Below are positions 7,776 to 15,748 of a DNA stretch of 64,000 nucleotides, piece after piece; the first letter of the stretch is position 1, and every line of letters begins with the position of its first letter. Where the stretch lies: assembly GCA_018381235.1 (NCBI GenBank), contig JAGZSF010000009.1, forward strand, positions 1-64,000. Reading direction: 5' to 3'. The notes beneath the pieces are model-generated. The model saw only the letters and a program-made list of their open reading frames with translations, had not been told where the DNA came from and did no database searches. The position numbers were made by a program, and so were the translations under genes. The DNA is from Collinsella sp. (GTDB lineage Bacteria; Actinomycetota; Coriobacteriia; Coriobacteriales; Coriobacteriaceae).

Positions 7776-10337
7776 CTACTCACCGCCCAACAGCTTGCGC
7801 AGCTCGGCGATGCCAGCCATGTCGTACTCATTGCCCGTAAGCTGGCCCAGCATGTCTGCTAGCTGGCTTTCTGCATCATCTATCTGGTTGCACACGTCCG
7901 AGTAGGTTGTCGCGTATTTGGCGTTGAGCACAGCCACCTTCGCGATGAAGTCGCTCACAACGGTTTCGGGAAGAGCCAGAAGCTCGGTCTGCAACGGCTC
8001 TATCCACTTGGCAACCAATAGATCGTCGCACTGGGCATCGGTCAGGCCCTCGATGACTTCCTTGGTCGTCTCCTCAAGAGCCACTCTCGCTTCCCTGTTT
8101 GCCTTCTTGAGGCTTTTCTCCTCATCGAGCAGCGCCTGCGCACGAACCAGACCTTGCTCAAAATCGTTTTCGGGGTGCTTTCCGATAGCCTTCACAGCCT
8201 TCTTGAGCTCAGTCGCCACAAACGAACCTTCGTCATTGACAGCAGCGGAAGACCCCTTGTCCTCCTCATCGAAACTCTCGAGAATCTCGTCTATTTCCTG
8301 CGATATCTCGCCTAGACGGGAATCACGGGAAGTAATCTCCTTGACGTCTTCGGCAAGCAGGTGCTCTTGCACAAGCGCAAACGGCAGGATGTGGCCAGCC
8401 CAGCCGTCCTGTACCTCGACGTCTTTGCCGTTCTTCTTCTTGACCACCATGTTCGGGTCTACCTTGCGCACGGCGGTTTTCCCCTCGGTTTGGATGACCT
8501 CCAAATCGCCGGAGATTCCCACCCAGGCATCGTCGAGCGCCTGGTAGGCGTCGTAGCCGTCGACCAGGGCCGTGCCCGCCAGTGCGTCTTTCAATAGCGC
8601 CGCGATGACCTCTTCCTCGGCCACGGTATCAACTTCATCGGCGCCGTCTACCAAGCGGCTTCGCAGCGTGGCAGGTAAATCGCTTATCGCATTACGGTAT
8701 CCGTCCAGAAAGGCACGGACATCGGCATTTTCCTTCGCCGTTTGCGCAACGTCGTCGGTCGCGGGCACAAGACACGATCCACCTGCGTCACGGTAGAGTT
8801 GCCCTTTGAGGCTCGGCCATACCTTCCAATAGCGCTCGAGCGCGTCCACCTCGGCCTTCGGCACGCCGCCGAACATGGTGGCATACACGTCCCAGCTTTC
8901 GGCGGCCGTGCTCGAGTCCACATAGCGCGGGATGTTGAGGTTATAGTCGTTGGCGCGGATCTCGTCGATGGGAACCAGGCGGCTGAACTTGTCGACGGTC
9001 GCGTTCGTTGTCACGGCGTCGACGATACGCTTGATGTCGCTTGCCCGCAGCTTGTTGTTCTTGCCTTCTTTCACGAAGTGCTTGGAAGCGTCCACCACCA
9101 AGACGTCGCTCGACTCGCGCTGCTTGCGCAGCACCATGATGATGGTGGGGATGCCCGTGCCGAAAAAGATGTTGGCAGGAAGACCTATGATGGCCTGGAT
9201 ATGGCGGTACTCCACCAAGTTTTTTCGGATGGTGCCTTCATCGCCGCCGCGGAACAGCACGCCGTGCGGCAAGACGATGCACATGATGCCGTCGGGGCGC
9301 AGGTGGTATAGGTCGTGCAGCAAAAAGGCGTAGTCTGCCTTGGACTTGGGCGCCACACCGAACTTGAAGCGCGGGTCGAGGTCCTTGTCTTCCGGATCCC
9401 AGTTCTGGGAGTAAGGCGGATTCGACACCACGGCATCGACGAAGAGCGGATCGTAGGTCTCATCCTTGTTCTCGACGGTGTCGAACCAGGGCCAGTCGTC
9501 TTCGAGTGTGTCGCCATTGCGTGCCACGATGTTGTCAGGAAGAATTCCACGCATGACCAGATTCATACGTGTGAGGTTGTAGGTGTTCTCCTTAAGCTCC
9601 TGTGCATAATACTTGATGGAGTCCGGGTCGCCGTTGCGGCGCGCCACGGCCTTGCCGATGTTGATGAGCAGCGATCCCGATCCGCTCGTGGGGTCGTAGA
9701 TGGTGATGTTCTCGCGTCCGGCCAGGTGCCACGAGATTATCTCACTCATGAGCATGGACACCTCGTGCGGCGTGTAGAACTCGCCGGCTTTCTTACCGGC
9801 GTTGGCGGCAAAGTTGCTGATGAGGTACTCGTAGATGAAGCCGAGCACGTCGTAGTCCTGGCGACCGTCCATCGGGATGTCCTTGATGAGGTAGATGAGA
9901 TCGCGAGCGGCCTTGGACTGGCTCCGTGCGTCGGTGCCGAGTTTGGAGAGACCGATCTGCAGCGTGTCGAAGATGCCGTCGAAGACACGCTTGCGGGCGG
10001 GATCGATGTTGCGGCTAAAGGCAGAGAGGGCGTCGCGAACGTTCGAAATCTCGAAGTCGCCGCCTTTGGCGACCCAGGTGGAGAAGAGGTTCTCGTAGGC
10101 GATGAAGTAGCCGCACTCGCCCTTGACAAACTCGACCGTTTCTTCGTCGTCTTCCACGAGGCTCGGCAAATCCTCCTCGGCGAAATCACGTGCCTTCAGG
10201 CGGGTGACTTCGGTCTCGGAGAGGAACTTGTAGAAGATGAAGCCCAGGATGTAATCCTTGTATTCATTTGCCTCGATTTTCGAGCGCATCTTGTTGGCGG
10301 ATTCCCATATCTTTGATGCCAATTGCTGCTTGTTCAT
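7776..10337 (-). CDS. hsdM: type I DNA methyltransferase, M subunit
   Basis: 853 residues. An N-terminal HsdM helical domain (IWESANKMR, ILGFIFYKFLSE) precedes the adenine-N6 methyltransferase fold. GEFYTPHEVSMLM and DPTSGSGSLL (about 213-222) form the S-adenosylmethionine site, and NPPYSQ near residue 305 is the catalytic NPPY motif. A C-terminal extension of about 350 residues with charged helical, coiled-coil-like stretches makes it longer than classical HsdM, as in the long-HsdM group. It is co-directional with and one base upstream of hsdS, and directly follows the GIY-YIG gene. The stop is TAG. Confidence 0.93.
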   Translation of the reverse strand: MNKQQLASKIWESANKMRSKIEANEYKDYILGFIFYKFLSETEVTRLKARDFAEEDLPSLVEDDEETVEFVKGECGYFIAYENLFSTWVAKGGDFEISNVRDALSAFSRNIDPARKRVFDGIFDTLQIGLSKLGTDARSQSKAARDLIYLIKDIPMDGRQDYDVLGFIYEYLISNFAANAGKKAGEFYTPHEVSMLMSEIISWHLAGRENITIYDPTSGSGSLLINIGKAVARRNGDPDSIKYYAQELKENTYNLTRMNLVMRGILPDNIVARNGDTLEDDWPWFDTVENKDETYDPLFVDAVVSNPPYSQNWDPEDKDLDPRFKFGVAPKSKADYAFLLHDLYHLRPDGIMCIVLPHGVLFRGGDEGTIRKNLVEYRHIQAIIGLPANIFFGTGIPTIIMVLRKQRESSDVLVVDASKHFVKEGKNNKLRASDIKRIVDAVTTNATVDKFSRLVPIDEIRANDYNLNIPRYVDSSTAAESWDVYATMFGGVPKAEVDALERYWKVWPSLKGQLYRDAGGSCLVPATDDVAQTAKENADVRAFLDGYRNAISDLPATLRSRLVDGADEVDTVAEEEVIAALLKDALAGTALVDGYDAYQALDDAWVGISGDLEVIQTEGKTAVRKVDPNMVVKKKNGKDVEVQDGWAGHILPFALVQEHLLAEDVKEITSRDSRLGEISQEIDEILESFDEEDKGSSAAVNDEGSFVATELKKAVKAIGKHPENDFEQGLVRAQALLDEEKSLKKANREARVALEETTKEVIEGLTDAQCDDLLVAKWIEPLQTELLALPETVVSDFIAKVAVLNAKYATTYSDVCNQIDDAESQLADMLGQLTGNEYDMAGIAELRKLLGGE

Positions 10338-11177
10338 CTAGTTTTCCTCGCTTCTATAGACTTGGTTGAGCGTTTCTCCGTCGTCGCTTACCCATTCGGT
10401 CCAGCCGTTCTGGCTGCCGCCGAGCACGAACACCGCCGCGGCGCTGGGCGTCGGGAACTCGAGATCTCTGGCGAGCTCTGCGATACCGCCCGAATCGCCG
10501 AAGATCTCCCTGCGCGCGGCCGCGACGGCCGCGTTTTTCAGCACGGGTCTCGAGAGGTTCACTTTCGAGCCAGCGAGCACGGTGAAGTGCCCGGTGGCCT
10601 TGTCGTAGCGTCCCGCCCCGCGTATGCCGTTCTTCTTCGTGTGGAAGACCGCCGGCGCACCAGCCGGACCCTGGTCGACCCTATCGAGGTCGTACCCCAG
10701 AGCTGCCATCCTGAAGAGGATCCTATCGTGCAGGCGTTCGACGGCCTCTTCCTTGTACGGGTCGATGTAGGGCTTGGGCGTCGCCGAGTTGTCGGTCTCG
10801 TACGAGCCGTGGGTACGCACGTAGTCGATGGCCTTCGCCTCGAGAACGTCCAGTGCATCCCTGCTGATGTTCTGGTCGTCATCGAGGAACATAACGGCCT
10901 TGTTCCAGAACTCCTTTTTCGCCTTGTGCGCGTCGAGCCGGGCGATGCCCTGGGTCGTCTGCCCCGCGTAGACGCGGCTCACGTTGCCGTGGTCCTCGTC
11001 GAGCAGGTAGTAGACGCCGCGCTGCGGGATGTTCGGCAGCGACTTCGCCTCGGCGAGGTCTTCCCTCGGAACGACGACGGTCACAAGCGACTCGCCGTCG
11101 ATGCGGCAGATGCGGATGCGGTCCGGCTGCGCGCCTATGAGCTGGACGGTGAGAGTCTTGACCCGGATCATGCTCAC
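10338..11177 (-). CDS. GIY-YIG nuclease-fold protein with C-terminal DUF4357
   Basis: 279 residues from a GTG overlapping the stop of the preceding gene (GTGA); an ATG two codons later is the alternative start. The GIY-YIG signature is present as G54-V-Y56 and Y70-A-G72, with candidate catalytic R80 and E113 (VLEAKAI), so the active site looks intact. The C-terminal 70 residues (SPSAAA-like TPSAAAVFVLGG, then GWTEW and GETLNQ) match DUF4357, often paired with GIY-YIG domains. The gene lies 1 nt from hsdM in one operon, so it is probably an accessory part of the restriction island. Its substrate is unknown. Confidence 0.75.
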   Translation of the reverse strand: MSMIRVKTLTVQLIGAQPDRIRICRIDGESLVTVVVPREDLAEAKSLPNIPQRGVYYLLDEDHGNVSRVYAGQTTQGIARLDAHKAKKEFWNKAVMFLDDDQNISRDALDVLEAKAIDYVRTHGSYETDNSATPKPYIDPYKEEAVERLHDRILFRMAALGYDLDRVDQGPAGAPAVFHTKKNGIRGAGRYDKATGHFTVLAGSKVNLSRPVLKNAAVAAARREIFGDSGGIAELARDLEFPTPSAAAVFVLGGSQNGWTEWVSDDGETLNQVYRSEEN

Positions 11178-11386
11178 GCCCCCTTCTTCGCGAGCTCTTC
11201 AATCATGCACGTGCGCACGAAGGCGGAGAAGCTCATGCCCCGCAGGGCCGCCTCTTCCTTCGCAGCGTCGCGCAGGGTATCGGGGATGCGAAGGGTCACG
11301 GAGACCTGGTCGCCGTCCACCAGGAAGCTCCTGATCTCGGTCTCGTCGGGGTTGCTCTTGATGAGTTGCTTGTAGCTATCGGGCAT
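11174..11386 (-). CDS. ribbon-helix-helix DNA-binding protein
   Basis: 70 residues from the ATG at 11386, chosen because GGGAG lies 5-6 nt upstream; ATG at 11398 would give 74. The segment VSVTLRIPDTLRDAAKEEA is a beta strand plus helix, followed by GMSFSAFVRTCMIEEL as the second helix, typical of Arc/CopG-type repressors and antitoxins. It is the first gene of the minus-strand restriction operon and overlaps the GIY-YIG gene by four bases. It probably autoregulates the operon through the inverted repeat around the promoter. It could alternatively be an antitoxin to the GIY-YIG protein. Confidence 0.65.
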   Translation of the reverse strand: MPDSYKQLIKSNPDETEIRSFLVDGDQVSVTLRIPDTLRDAAKEEAALRGMSFSAFVRTCMIEELAKKGA

Positions 11387-11405
11387 CTGCGCTCCCATCG
11401 CTCGA

Positions 11406-11446
11406 AATGCAATACAAATGCGTTTACAGAATTATAGCGTTGCATT
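11406..11446 (-). promoter_or_regulatory. promoter and candidate operator of the ribbon-helix-helix/hsdM operon
   Basis: The minus strand has TATAAT (plus positions 11431-11436). AATGCAA at 11406-11412 and TTGCATT at 11440-11446 form an inverted pair flanking this -10 box, and a related AAATGCG lies between them. This is a plausible binding arrangement for a ribbon-helix-helix autorepressor. No -35 consensus is evident. Confidence 0.45.
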
Positions 11447-11566
11447 GCTGGCGACTGTTGAGGCGAACGGGTGAACGGCAATATGGTCAGGCGTGGAATC
11501 AAAGAGTCAGGCAGGGACAATCCTGCCAACAACGTTGTCTCGGTCTCGCGTGGCGGGTGCGTTTGC

Positions 11567-11989
11567 CTACGCCATCGCGATCCCGCGCGCCGCACTCAAC
11601 AGCTCGTACTCCCTCTGACTCCACTGACGCAGCTCGGCAGCCTCGACGGCATCACGACACAGGTCCAAAAACACCTCGGCGCCCTCGCAGAAGCACTCGC
11701 GGGCAAAGTCGCCCGAGCCGTCCGCGATGCACGTGCCGTCTGCAAACAGCTTCCAGCTGGACGGCTCGCGCGAATCGTCTCCGAGCAGCCTGATCTGCAA
11801 CACATGTGGATTGCCAGCAGCACAGAGTTCTTCCTCGAGCTTCTGTACCGTAAAGCGCATCTGATGGGAGAGACTGCTCTTGACCATGGCCGAGGCATAG
11901 CCGCTCGGCCCGTCCAGAAGATGCATTCGTTTTGGCTTGGTTGCCAGGTTGTGGAAATTGCGCTCGCTGCGCACGGAGAAATTGTCCAT
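11567..11989 (-). CDS. unknown 140-residue protein
   Basis: I do not recognise the family. The ATG at 11989 is preceded by AAAGGAG at good spacing, which supports this strand over the long opposing frame at 11471-12085. The protein is soluble, with a basic N-terminal third and an acidic C-terminal half (GSGDFARECFCEGAEVFLDL). It has no membrane segment or obvious catalytic motif. It is a monocistronic gene between the restriction island and a terminator. Confidence 0.55.
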   Translation of the reverse strand: MDNFSVRSERNFHNLATKPKRMHLLDGPSGYASAMVKSSLSHQMRFTVQKLEEELCAAGNPHVLQIRLLGDDSREPSSWKLFADGTCIADGSGDFARECFCEGAEVFLDLCRDAVEAAELRQWSQREYELLSAARGIAMA

Positions 11990-12135
11990 ACGGACTCCTT
12001 TCATCGGTGTTGGCAGGGCCACCGTGCCTCTTGGCCGGTTGGCGTCGGGATCGTGGAGCCAACTCTCTACCCCGACTCTGGATAAAACGCGCCCGCTCCT
12101 TGCGGGCACGATGGAGTCTATCAGCGCACGCGGAC

Positions 12136-12177
12136 AAAAATCAACCCCGTGCGGCAATGAGCGCACGGGGTTGATTT
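12136..12177 (-). terminator. Rho-independent terminator of the 12207-13241 gene
   Basis: ATCAACCCCGTGCG pairs with CGCACGGGGTTGAT around an 8-base loop. On the minus strand it is followed by a T-run, so it ends transcription of the upstream minus-strand gene. A second small GC hairpin lies at about 12090-12110. Confidence 0.75.
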
Positions 12178-12206
12178 GGTCTACGGCCCTCAATTTTTGG
12201 CATTTG

Positions 12207-13241
12207 TTATTCGTCGTCTCCGTCGTTGGGGTCGCCCTTGAGGGTGTTGATGTCCAGGTACTGGTTGTCGTCCTCTTTTTGCTGCGTTGCCGATTCGGAC
12301 GCGGTGGGGCCGCGGAATAGCTGGAATCCCTCAAATGCGATCACGCCGAGTAAGGCCACGATAATTGCGATAAAGACGATCTTTGCCGCTTGGGGAAACT
12401 CGGAGAAGTGCGGCGGCTCTTCCTCGGTGTAGTAGTCGGCAAAGCGCTCGTCGTCGGTGCCGCGGGTATACGACGATGTCGATGCGGCCTTTACGCCGGT
12501 CTTGTTGTGCTCGGGAGCGGACGCGTCGGCAAACGGGCCGTTATCGTATGCGCTCGATGCGGATCCGTAGCCCTCGGTCTCAATGCGGGAGGCACGGGGC
12601 GCGGCATCAAAGCGGTTATTGTACGCTGCTGTTTCGTTGTAATCGGAGTCGCGCTCCTCGGCAACTGCAAACAGCGGGTTGACCGGAATATCGAGCGCCG
12701 GCATGCCGGCCGAGGTCTCGTCCAAGTCGGCCGCGGCCCAGGAATCGAAGGCAAACTGGCGGTTGGCGAGGTCGTCCAGATCCATAACGGGCGGCTCGAG
12801 TTCGGGTTCGGGCTGGGGTTCGGGAGCCGCGTATGTCGGCTGATGCGGGGTGGCATACGCGGGTGTGCTGCTGGGCGCATGGCGCTGCGTCGCCGCGGCA
12901 AGAAACGCCGCCGTCTCGGACGGATCGCTGGTGGGGCGGGGCGCAGGGGCGGCCTGGCGCGGCGCCTGCATGATGGGGCGGGTGACAAAGTCATCTGCGG
13001 GCACGGATGCCGGCGCGGGCGTCGTGGCCGGGGCGGGAGCAGCGGCCGACGTAGGCTTTGGGCCTGCCGAGCGAACCCCACCGCCCATGAGTTCATCGGC
13101 GGTCCAAGGGCGGTCGCTCATCACGTCGTCGAGGCTCAACGCAAACAGATCGTCTTCGCCCTCGTCAAACGCGCGTTTCGCATGCCTGGCGGCAGAAACG
13201 AAGCCTCCGCGGCCGTTGCGTGATGCGTTGCTCGACCCCAT
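12207..13241 (-). CDS. low-complexity protein with one C-terminal membrane helix, unknown function
   Basis: 344 residues from the ATG at 13241 after AAAGGATGG. Residues 1-55 are charged (FDEGEDDLFALSLDDVMSDRPWTADELMGG). A long Ala/Pro-rich, probably disordered stretch follows to about residue 290. A single hydrophobic helix (AAKIVFIAIIVALLGVIAF, about 292-310) precedes a short acidic tail. The topology suggests a membrane-anchored protein with a large cytoplasmic disordered domain. I do not recognise a family. It has its own terminator and is not obviously linked to neighbours. Confidence 0.65.
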   Translation of the reverse strand: MGSSNASRNGRGGFVSAARHAKRAFDEGEDDLFALSLDDVMSDRPWTADELMGGGVRSAGPKPTSAAAPAPATTPAPASVPADDFVTRPIMQAPRQAAPAPRPTSDPSETAAFLAAATQRHAPSSTPAYATPHQPTYAAPEPQPEPELEPPVMDLDDLANRQFAFDSWAAADLDETSAGMPALDIPVNPLFAVAEERDSDYNETAAYNNRFDAAPRASRIETEGYGSASSAYDNGPFADASAPEHNKTGVKAASTSSYTRGTDDERFADYYTEEEPPHFSEFPQAAKIVFIAIIVALLGVIAFEGFQLFRGPTASESATQQKEDDNQYLDINTLKGDPNDGDDE

Positions 13242-13365
13242 CTTGTTCCATCCTTTCGAACTGTCTATCTCATCGATTATATGGAACTTGCTCCGCGGCC
13301 GAGTCTTGGATTCGTGCATTTTGGAACTCACGCCCAAAAGGGGAGAGGTGACCCGGCCGAGTTGC

Positions 13366-14019
13366 CTACTTGTCGCCGGCGGCAGCCTTTGCCTCGTTGA
13401 GGTAGCTATAGAAGCTGTACTTAGAGATGCCAAAGAACTCGCAGGCACGCTCGCTCGACTTGGAAATGAGGAAGGCGCCGCGACGGTCGAGGTAGCCAAT
13501 GGCGCGAATGCGCTCATCTTTGGTCATAAGGGCTGCGGGCTTGCCCACGTATTGCTCGCACTCGCGCAGCAGATCTTCGAGCAGGTCGCCGATGTTTTTG
13601 GTAATGGGCTCGGGCTCGGTGTAGCCCGTGGCGCCGGTGCCGGTAAAGGCATCGAGCGAGCGCTCAAAAGCCTTCATGAGCGTAATGTCAAAGTTAATGC
13701 CCAAAATGCCGACGGGCTTGCCCTCGTCGTTGCGGATAAAGATGGTCGAGGACTTGAGCAGCTTGCCATCGGTGGTTTTGGTGAGGTATGGCTCGCGGTC
13801 GCGCACGTCGGTGGTGCCCTCGTGCATGGACTCAAACACAATATGGCTGGGGCCGTCACCCAGTTTGCGCCCGCTGACGTGGCCGTTTTCGATCACTACG
13901 ATGGAGTGGTCCACGTCCTCGGTCTCCAGATCGTGGACGACGATTTCGCAGTTGGGGCCAAATTGGAGTGCCAGGCCGTGTGCAAGGCGCTTATAAAACT
14001 CAATCTGTGCGGGGGTCAT
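13366..14019 (-). CDS. YheO-type PAS/helix-turn-helix transcriptional regulator
   Basis: 217 residues from the ATG at 14019 (GGAAGG upstream). The N-terminal half is a YheO-like PAS domain (CEIVVHDLETEDVDHSIVVIENGHVSGR, then GKPVGILGINFDITLMK). The C-terminal 60 residues form a helix-turn-helix (RRGAFLISKSSERACEFFGISKYSFYSYLNEAK). This family includes DauR-like regulators of amino-acid catabolic genes. It is divergent from dpaL with a 277-bp gap holding strong inverted repeats, so it is the likely regulator of the catabolic cluster. The inducer is unknown. Confidence 0.8.
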   Translation of the reverse strand: MTPAQIEFYKRLAHGLALQFGPNCEIVVHDLETEDVDHSIVVIENGHVSGRKLGDGPSHIVFESMHEGTTDVRDREPYLTKTTDGKLLKSSTIFIRNDEGKPVGILGINFDITLMKAFERSLDAFTGTGATGYTEPEPITKNIGDLLEDLLRECEQYVGKPAALMTKDERIRAIGYLDRRGAFLISKSSERACEFFGISKYSFYSYLNEAKAAAGDK

Positions 14020-14148
14020 AGGTGCCTTCCTAAAAATTAGTTTGGGTTCACTGTGCCATAAACCACACCTGTTCGCAAATAGCGAAAGTGTCACTGCGTT
14101 ATGTGACCGTTCGTCGGCGAAAAGGTACCGATTACGGCAACAAACAAT

Positions 14149-14209
14149 TTGTTAGGTTTGCCAAGCAAAAAGTGTGATAGAACAGTGCTAACAAACTTTT
14201 TGTTTGGCA
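14149..14209. promoter_or_regulatory. nested inverted repeats between the regulator and dpaL (candidate operator)
   Basis: TGCCAAGCAAAAAGT (14159-14173) pairs with ACTTTTTGTTTGGCA (14195-14209) with one mismatch. TTTGTTAG (14149-14156) pairs with CTAACAAA (14188-14195). The region is A/T-rich compared with its surroundings and lies in the divergent gap, suiting a binding site for the YheO-type regulator. Function is inferred. Confidence 0.5.
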
Positions 14210-14296
14210 TCCACATAAAAGTTCAGTCGCATGAATGGGAATGGGCTGAAACGCGTATGCGGGGGCCGGCAAGAGAGGACTTAAGGAGTTCACCGT

Positions 14297-15511
14297 ATGG
14301 CCGATAAGATCCAGTGGGCGGGCAACACGATGCCCAAGAGCGATGACAAGCACTTGGGAATCATGAGCCTCGACCACGTGAAGAAGGCCCGCGCCTTCCA
14401 CCAGTCGTTCCCTCAATATACCGTCACTCCGCTTGCCCGCCTGGACGGTCAGGCCGCGCGCCTGGGCCTGTCCAACCTGTGCGTTAAGGACGAGAGCTAT
14501 CGCTTTGGCCTCAACGCCTTCAAGGTCCTGGGCGGTTCGTTTGCCATGGCCAACTACATTGCCGACGAGACCGGCAAGGACGTCGCCGAGTGCACCTTCG
14601 ATTACCTGACCTCCGATCAGCTTGCCAAGGACTTTGGCCAGGCCACCTTCTTTACCGCCACCGACGGCAACCATGGCCGCGGCGTGGCATGGGCTGCCAA
14701 CAAGCTTGGCCAGAAGGCCGTCGTGCACATGCCCAAGGGTTCCACCAAGCCCCGCTTTGATAACATCGCCGCCGAGGGCGCCACGGTGACCATCGAAGAG
14801 GTCAACTACGACGAGTGCGTGCGTATGGCCGCCGCCGAGGCCGACGCCTGCGAGCGCGGCGTTATCGTTCAAGACACCGCCTGGGAGGGCTACGAGAAGA
14901 TCCCGTCTTGGATCATGGAGGGCTACGGCACCATGGCTTCCGAGGCAGCCGAGCAGCTGCGCGAGATGGCCATCAACCGTCCGACGCACGTCTTTGTCCA
15001 GGCTGGCGTGGGCTCGCTGGCCGGCGCCGTGGTGGGCTACTTCACCAACCTGTATCCCGATAACCCGCCCACCTTCGTCGTGGTCGAGTGCGCACCTGCC
15101 GCCTGCCTGTACAAGGGCGCTGCCGCCGGCGACGGCGACCCGCGCATCGTGGACGGCGACATGCCCTCCATCATGGCCGGCCTGTGCTGCGGCGAGCCCA
15201 ACATCCTGGGCTGGGATATCCTGCGCAACCACACCACCGCCTTCGTGTCTTGCCCCGACTGGGTCACCGCTCGCGGCATGCGCACCCTGGGCGCCCCCGA
15301 GAAGGGCGACCCGCGCGTCATCTCCGGCGAGTCCGGCGCGGTGACCACCGGCCTGGTCGAGACCATCATGCTCGATCCCGAGTACGCCGAGCTCAAGGAG
15401 CTCATCGGCCTGGACAAGACGAGCTCCGTGCTCTGCTTCTCCACGGAAGGTGACACGGACCCGGATCAGTACCGTCGCATCGTCTGGGAGGGCGAGTATC
15501 CGACCTGCTAG
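14297..15511 (+). CDS. dpaL: diaminopropionate ammonia-lyase (YgeX type)
   Basis: 404-residue PLP-dependent enzyme of the tryptophan-synthase-beta fold. It converts 2,3-diaminopropionate to pyruvate and ammonia. The PLP lysine is K76 in SYRFGLNAFKVLGG, and TATDGNHGRGVA is the substrate/phosphate loop; both match the YgeX family. The ATG at 14297 follows TTAAGGAG. It heads a cluster of ygeX-ygeY-ygeW order, which is seen in bacteria that degrade purines and related ureido compounds anaerobically. Transcription is probably controlled by the divergent YheO-type regulator. A long inverted repeat follows the gene. Confidence 0.92.
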   Translation: MADKIQWAGNTMPKSDDKHLGIMSLDHVKKARAFHQSFPQYTVTPLARLDGQAARLGLSNLCVKDESYRFGLNAFKVLGGSFAMANYIADETGKDVAECTFDYLTSDQLAKDFGQATFFTATDGNHGRGVAWAANKLGQKAVVHMPKGSTKPRFDNIAAEGATVTIEEVNYDECVRMAAAEADACERGVIVQDTAWEGYEKIPSWIMEGYGTMASEAAEQLREMAINRPTHVFVQAGVGSLAGAVVGYFTNLYPDNPPTFVVVECAPAACLYKGAAAGDGDPRIVDGDMPSIMAGLCCGEPNILGWDILRNHTTAFVSCPDWVTARGMRTLGAPEKGDPRVISGESGAVTTGLVETIMLDPEYAELKELIGLDKTSSVLCFSTEGDTDPDQYRRIVWEGEYPTC

Positions 15512-15526
15512 CAGACTGACCTGTCC

Positions 15527-15644
15527 GGAGGCAGCCGGAGGACTTTACTCCCTGCTCGGACAGTCCTGCTCGCACGGAGAGCACATTAAGTGCTCTCCGG
15601 CTCGTGCGGAACTCGCGACGGAGCAAAGTCCTCCGTCCGCCTCC
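15527..15644. repeat. 118-nt nested inverted repeat after dpaL
   Basis: The outer arms 15527-15551 and 15620-15644 are complementary over 25 nt with 4 mismatches (core GGAGGACTTT/AAAGTCCTCC). A perfect inner stem CGGAGAGCAC/GTGCTCTCCG (15575-15584, 15590-15599) sits in the centre. There is no T-run. It could attenuate read-through, stabilise an mRNA end or be a mobile palindromic element. The architecture resembles the element at 56274-56396. Confidence 0.65.
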
Positions 15645-15748
15645 TACGTTTACTTGCTTGCCGGGTACTCGACCTCACGCTGCTTGGCACAAGTGATCTA
15701 TCTGAAATATCTACCTGTAGGTAAACCCTTGTAGAAAGGTTGACTGTT

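Noticed and set aside
11471..12085. 204-codon plus-strand frame
   Set aside because: The opposing minus-strand gene has an AAAGGAG site and sensible start; this frame lacks one.
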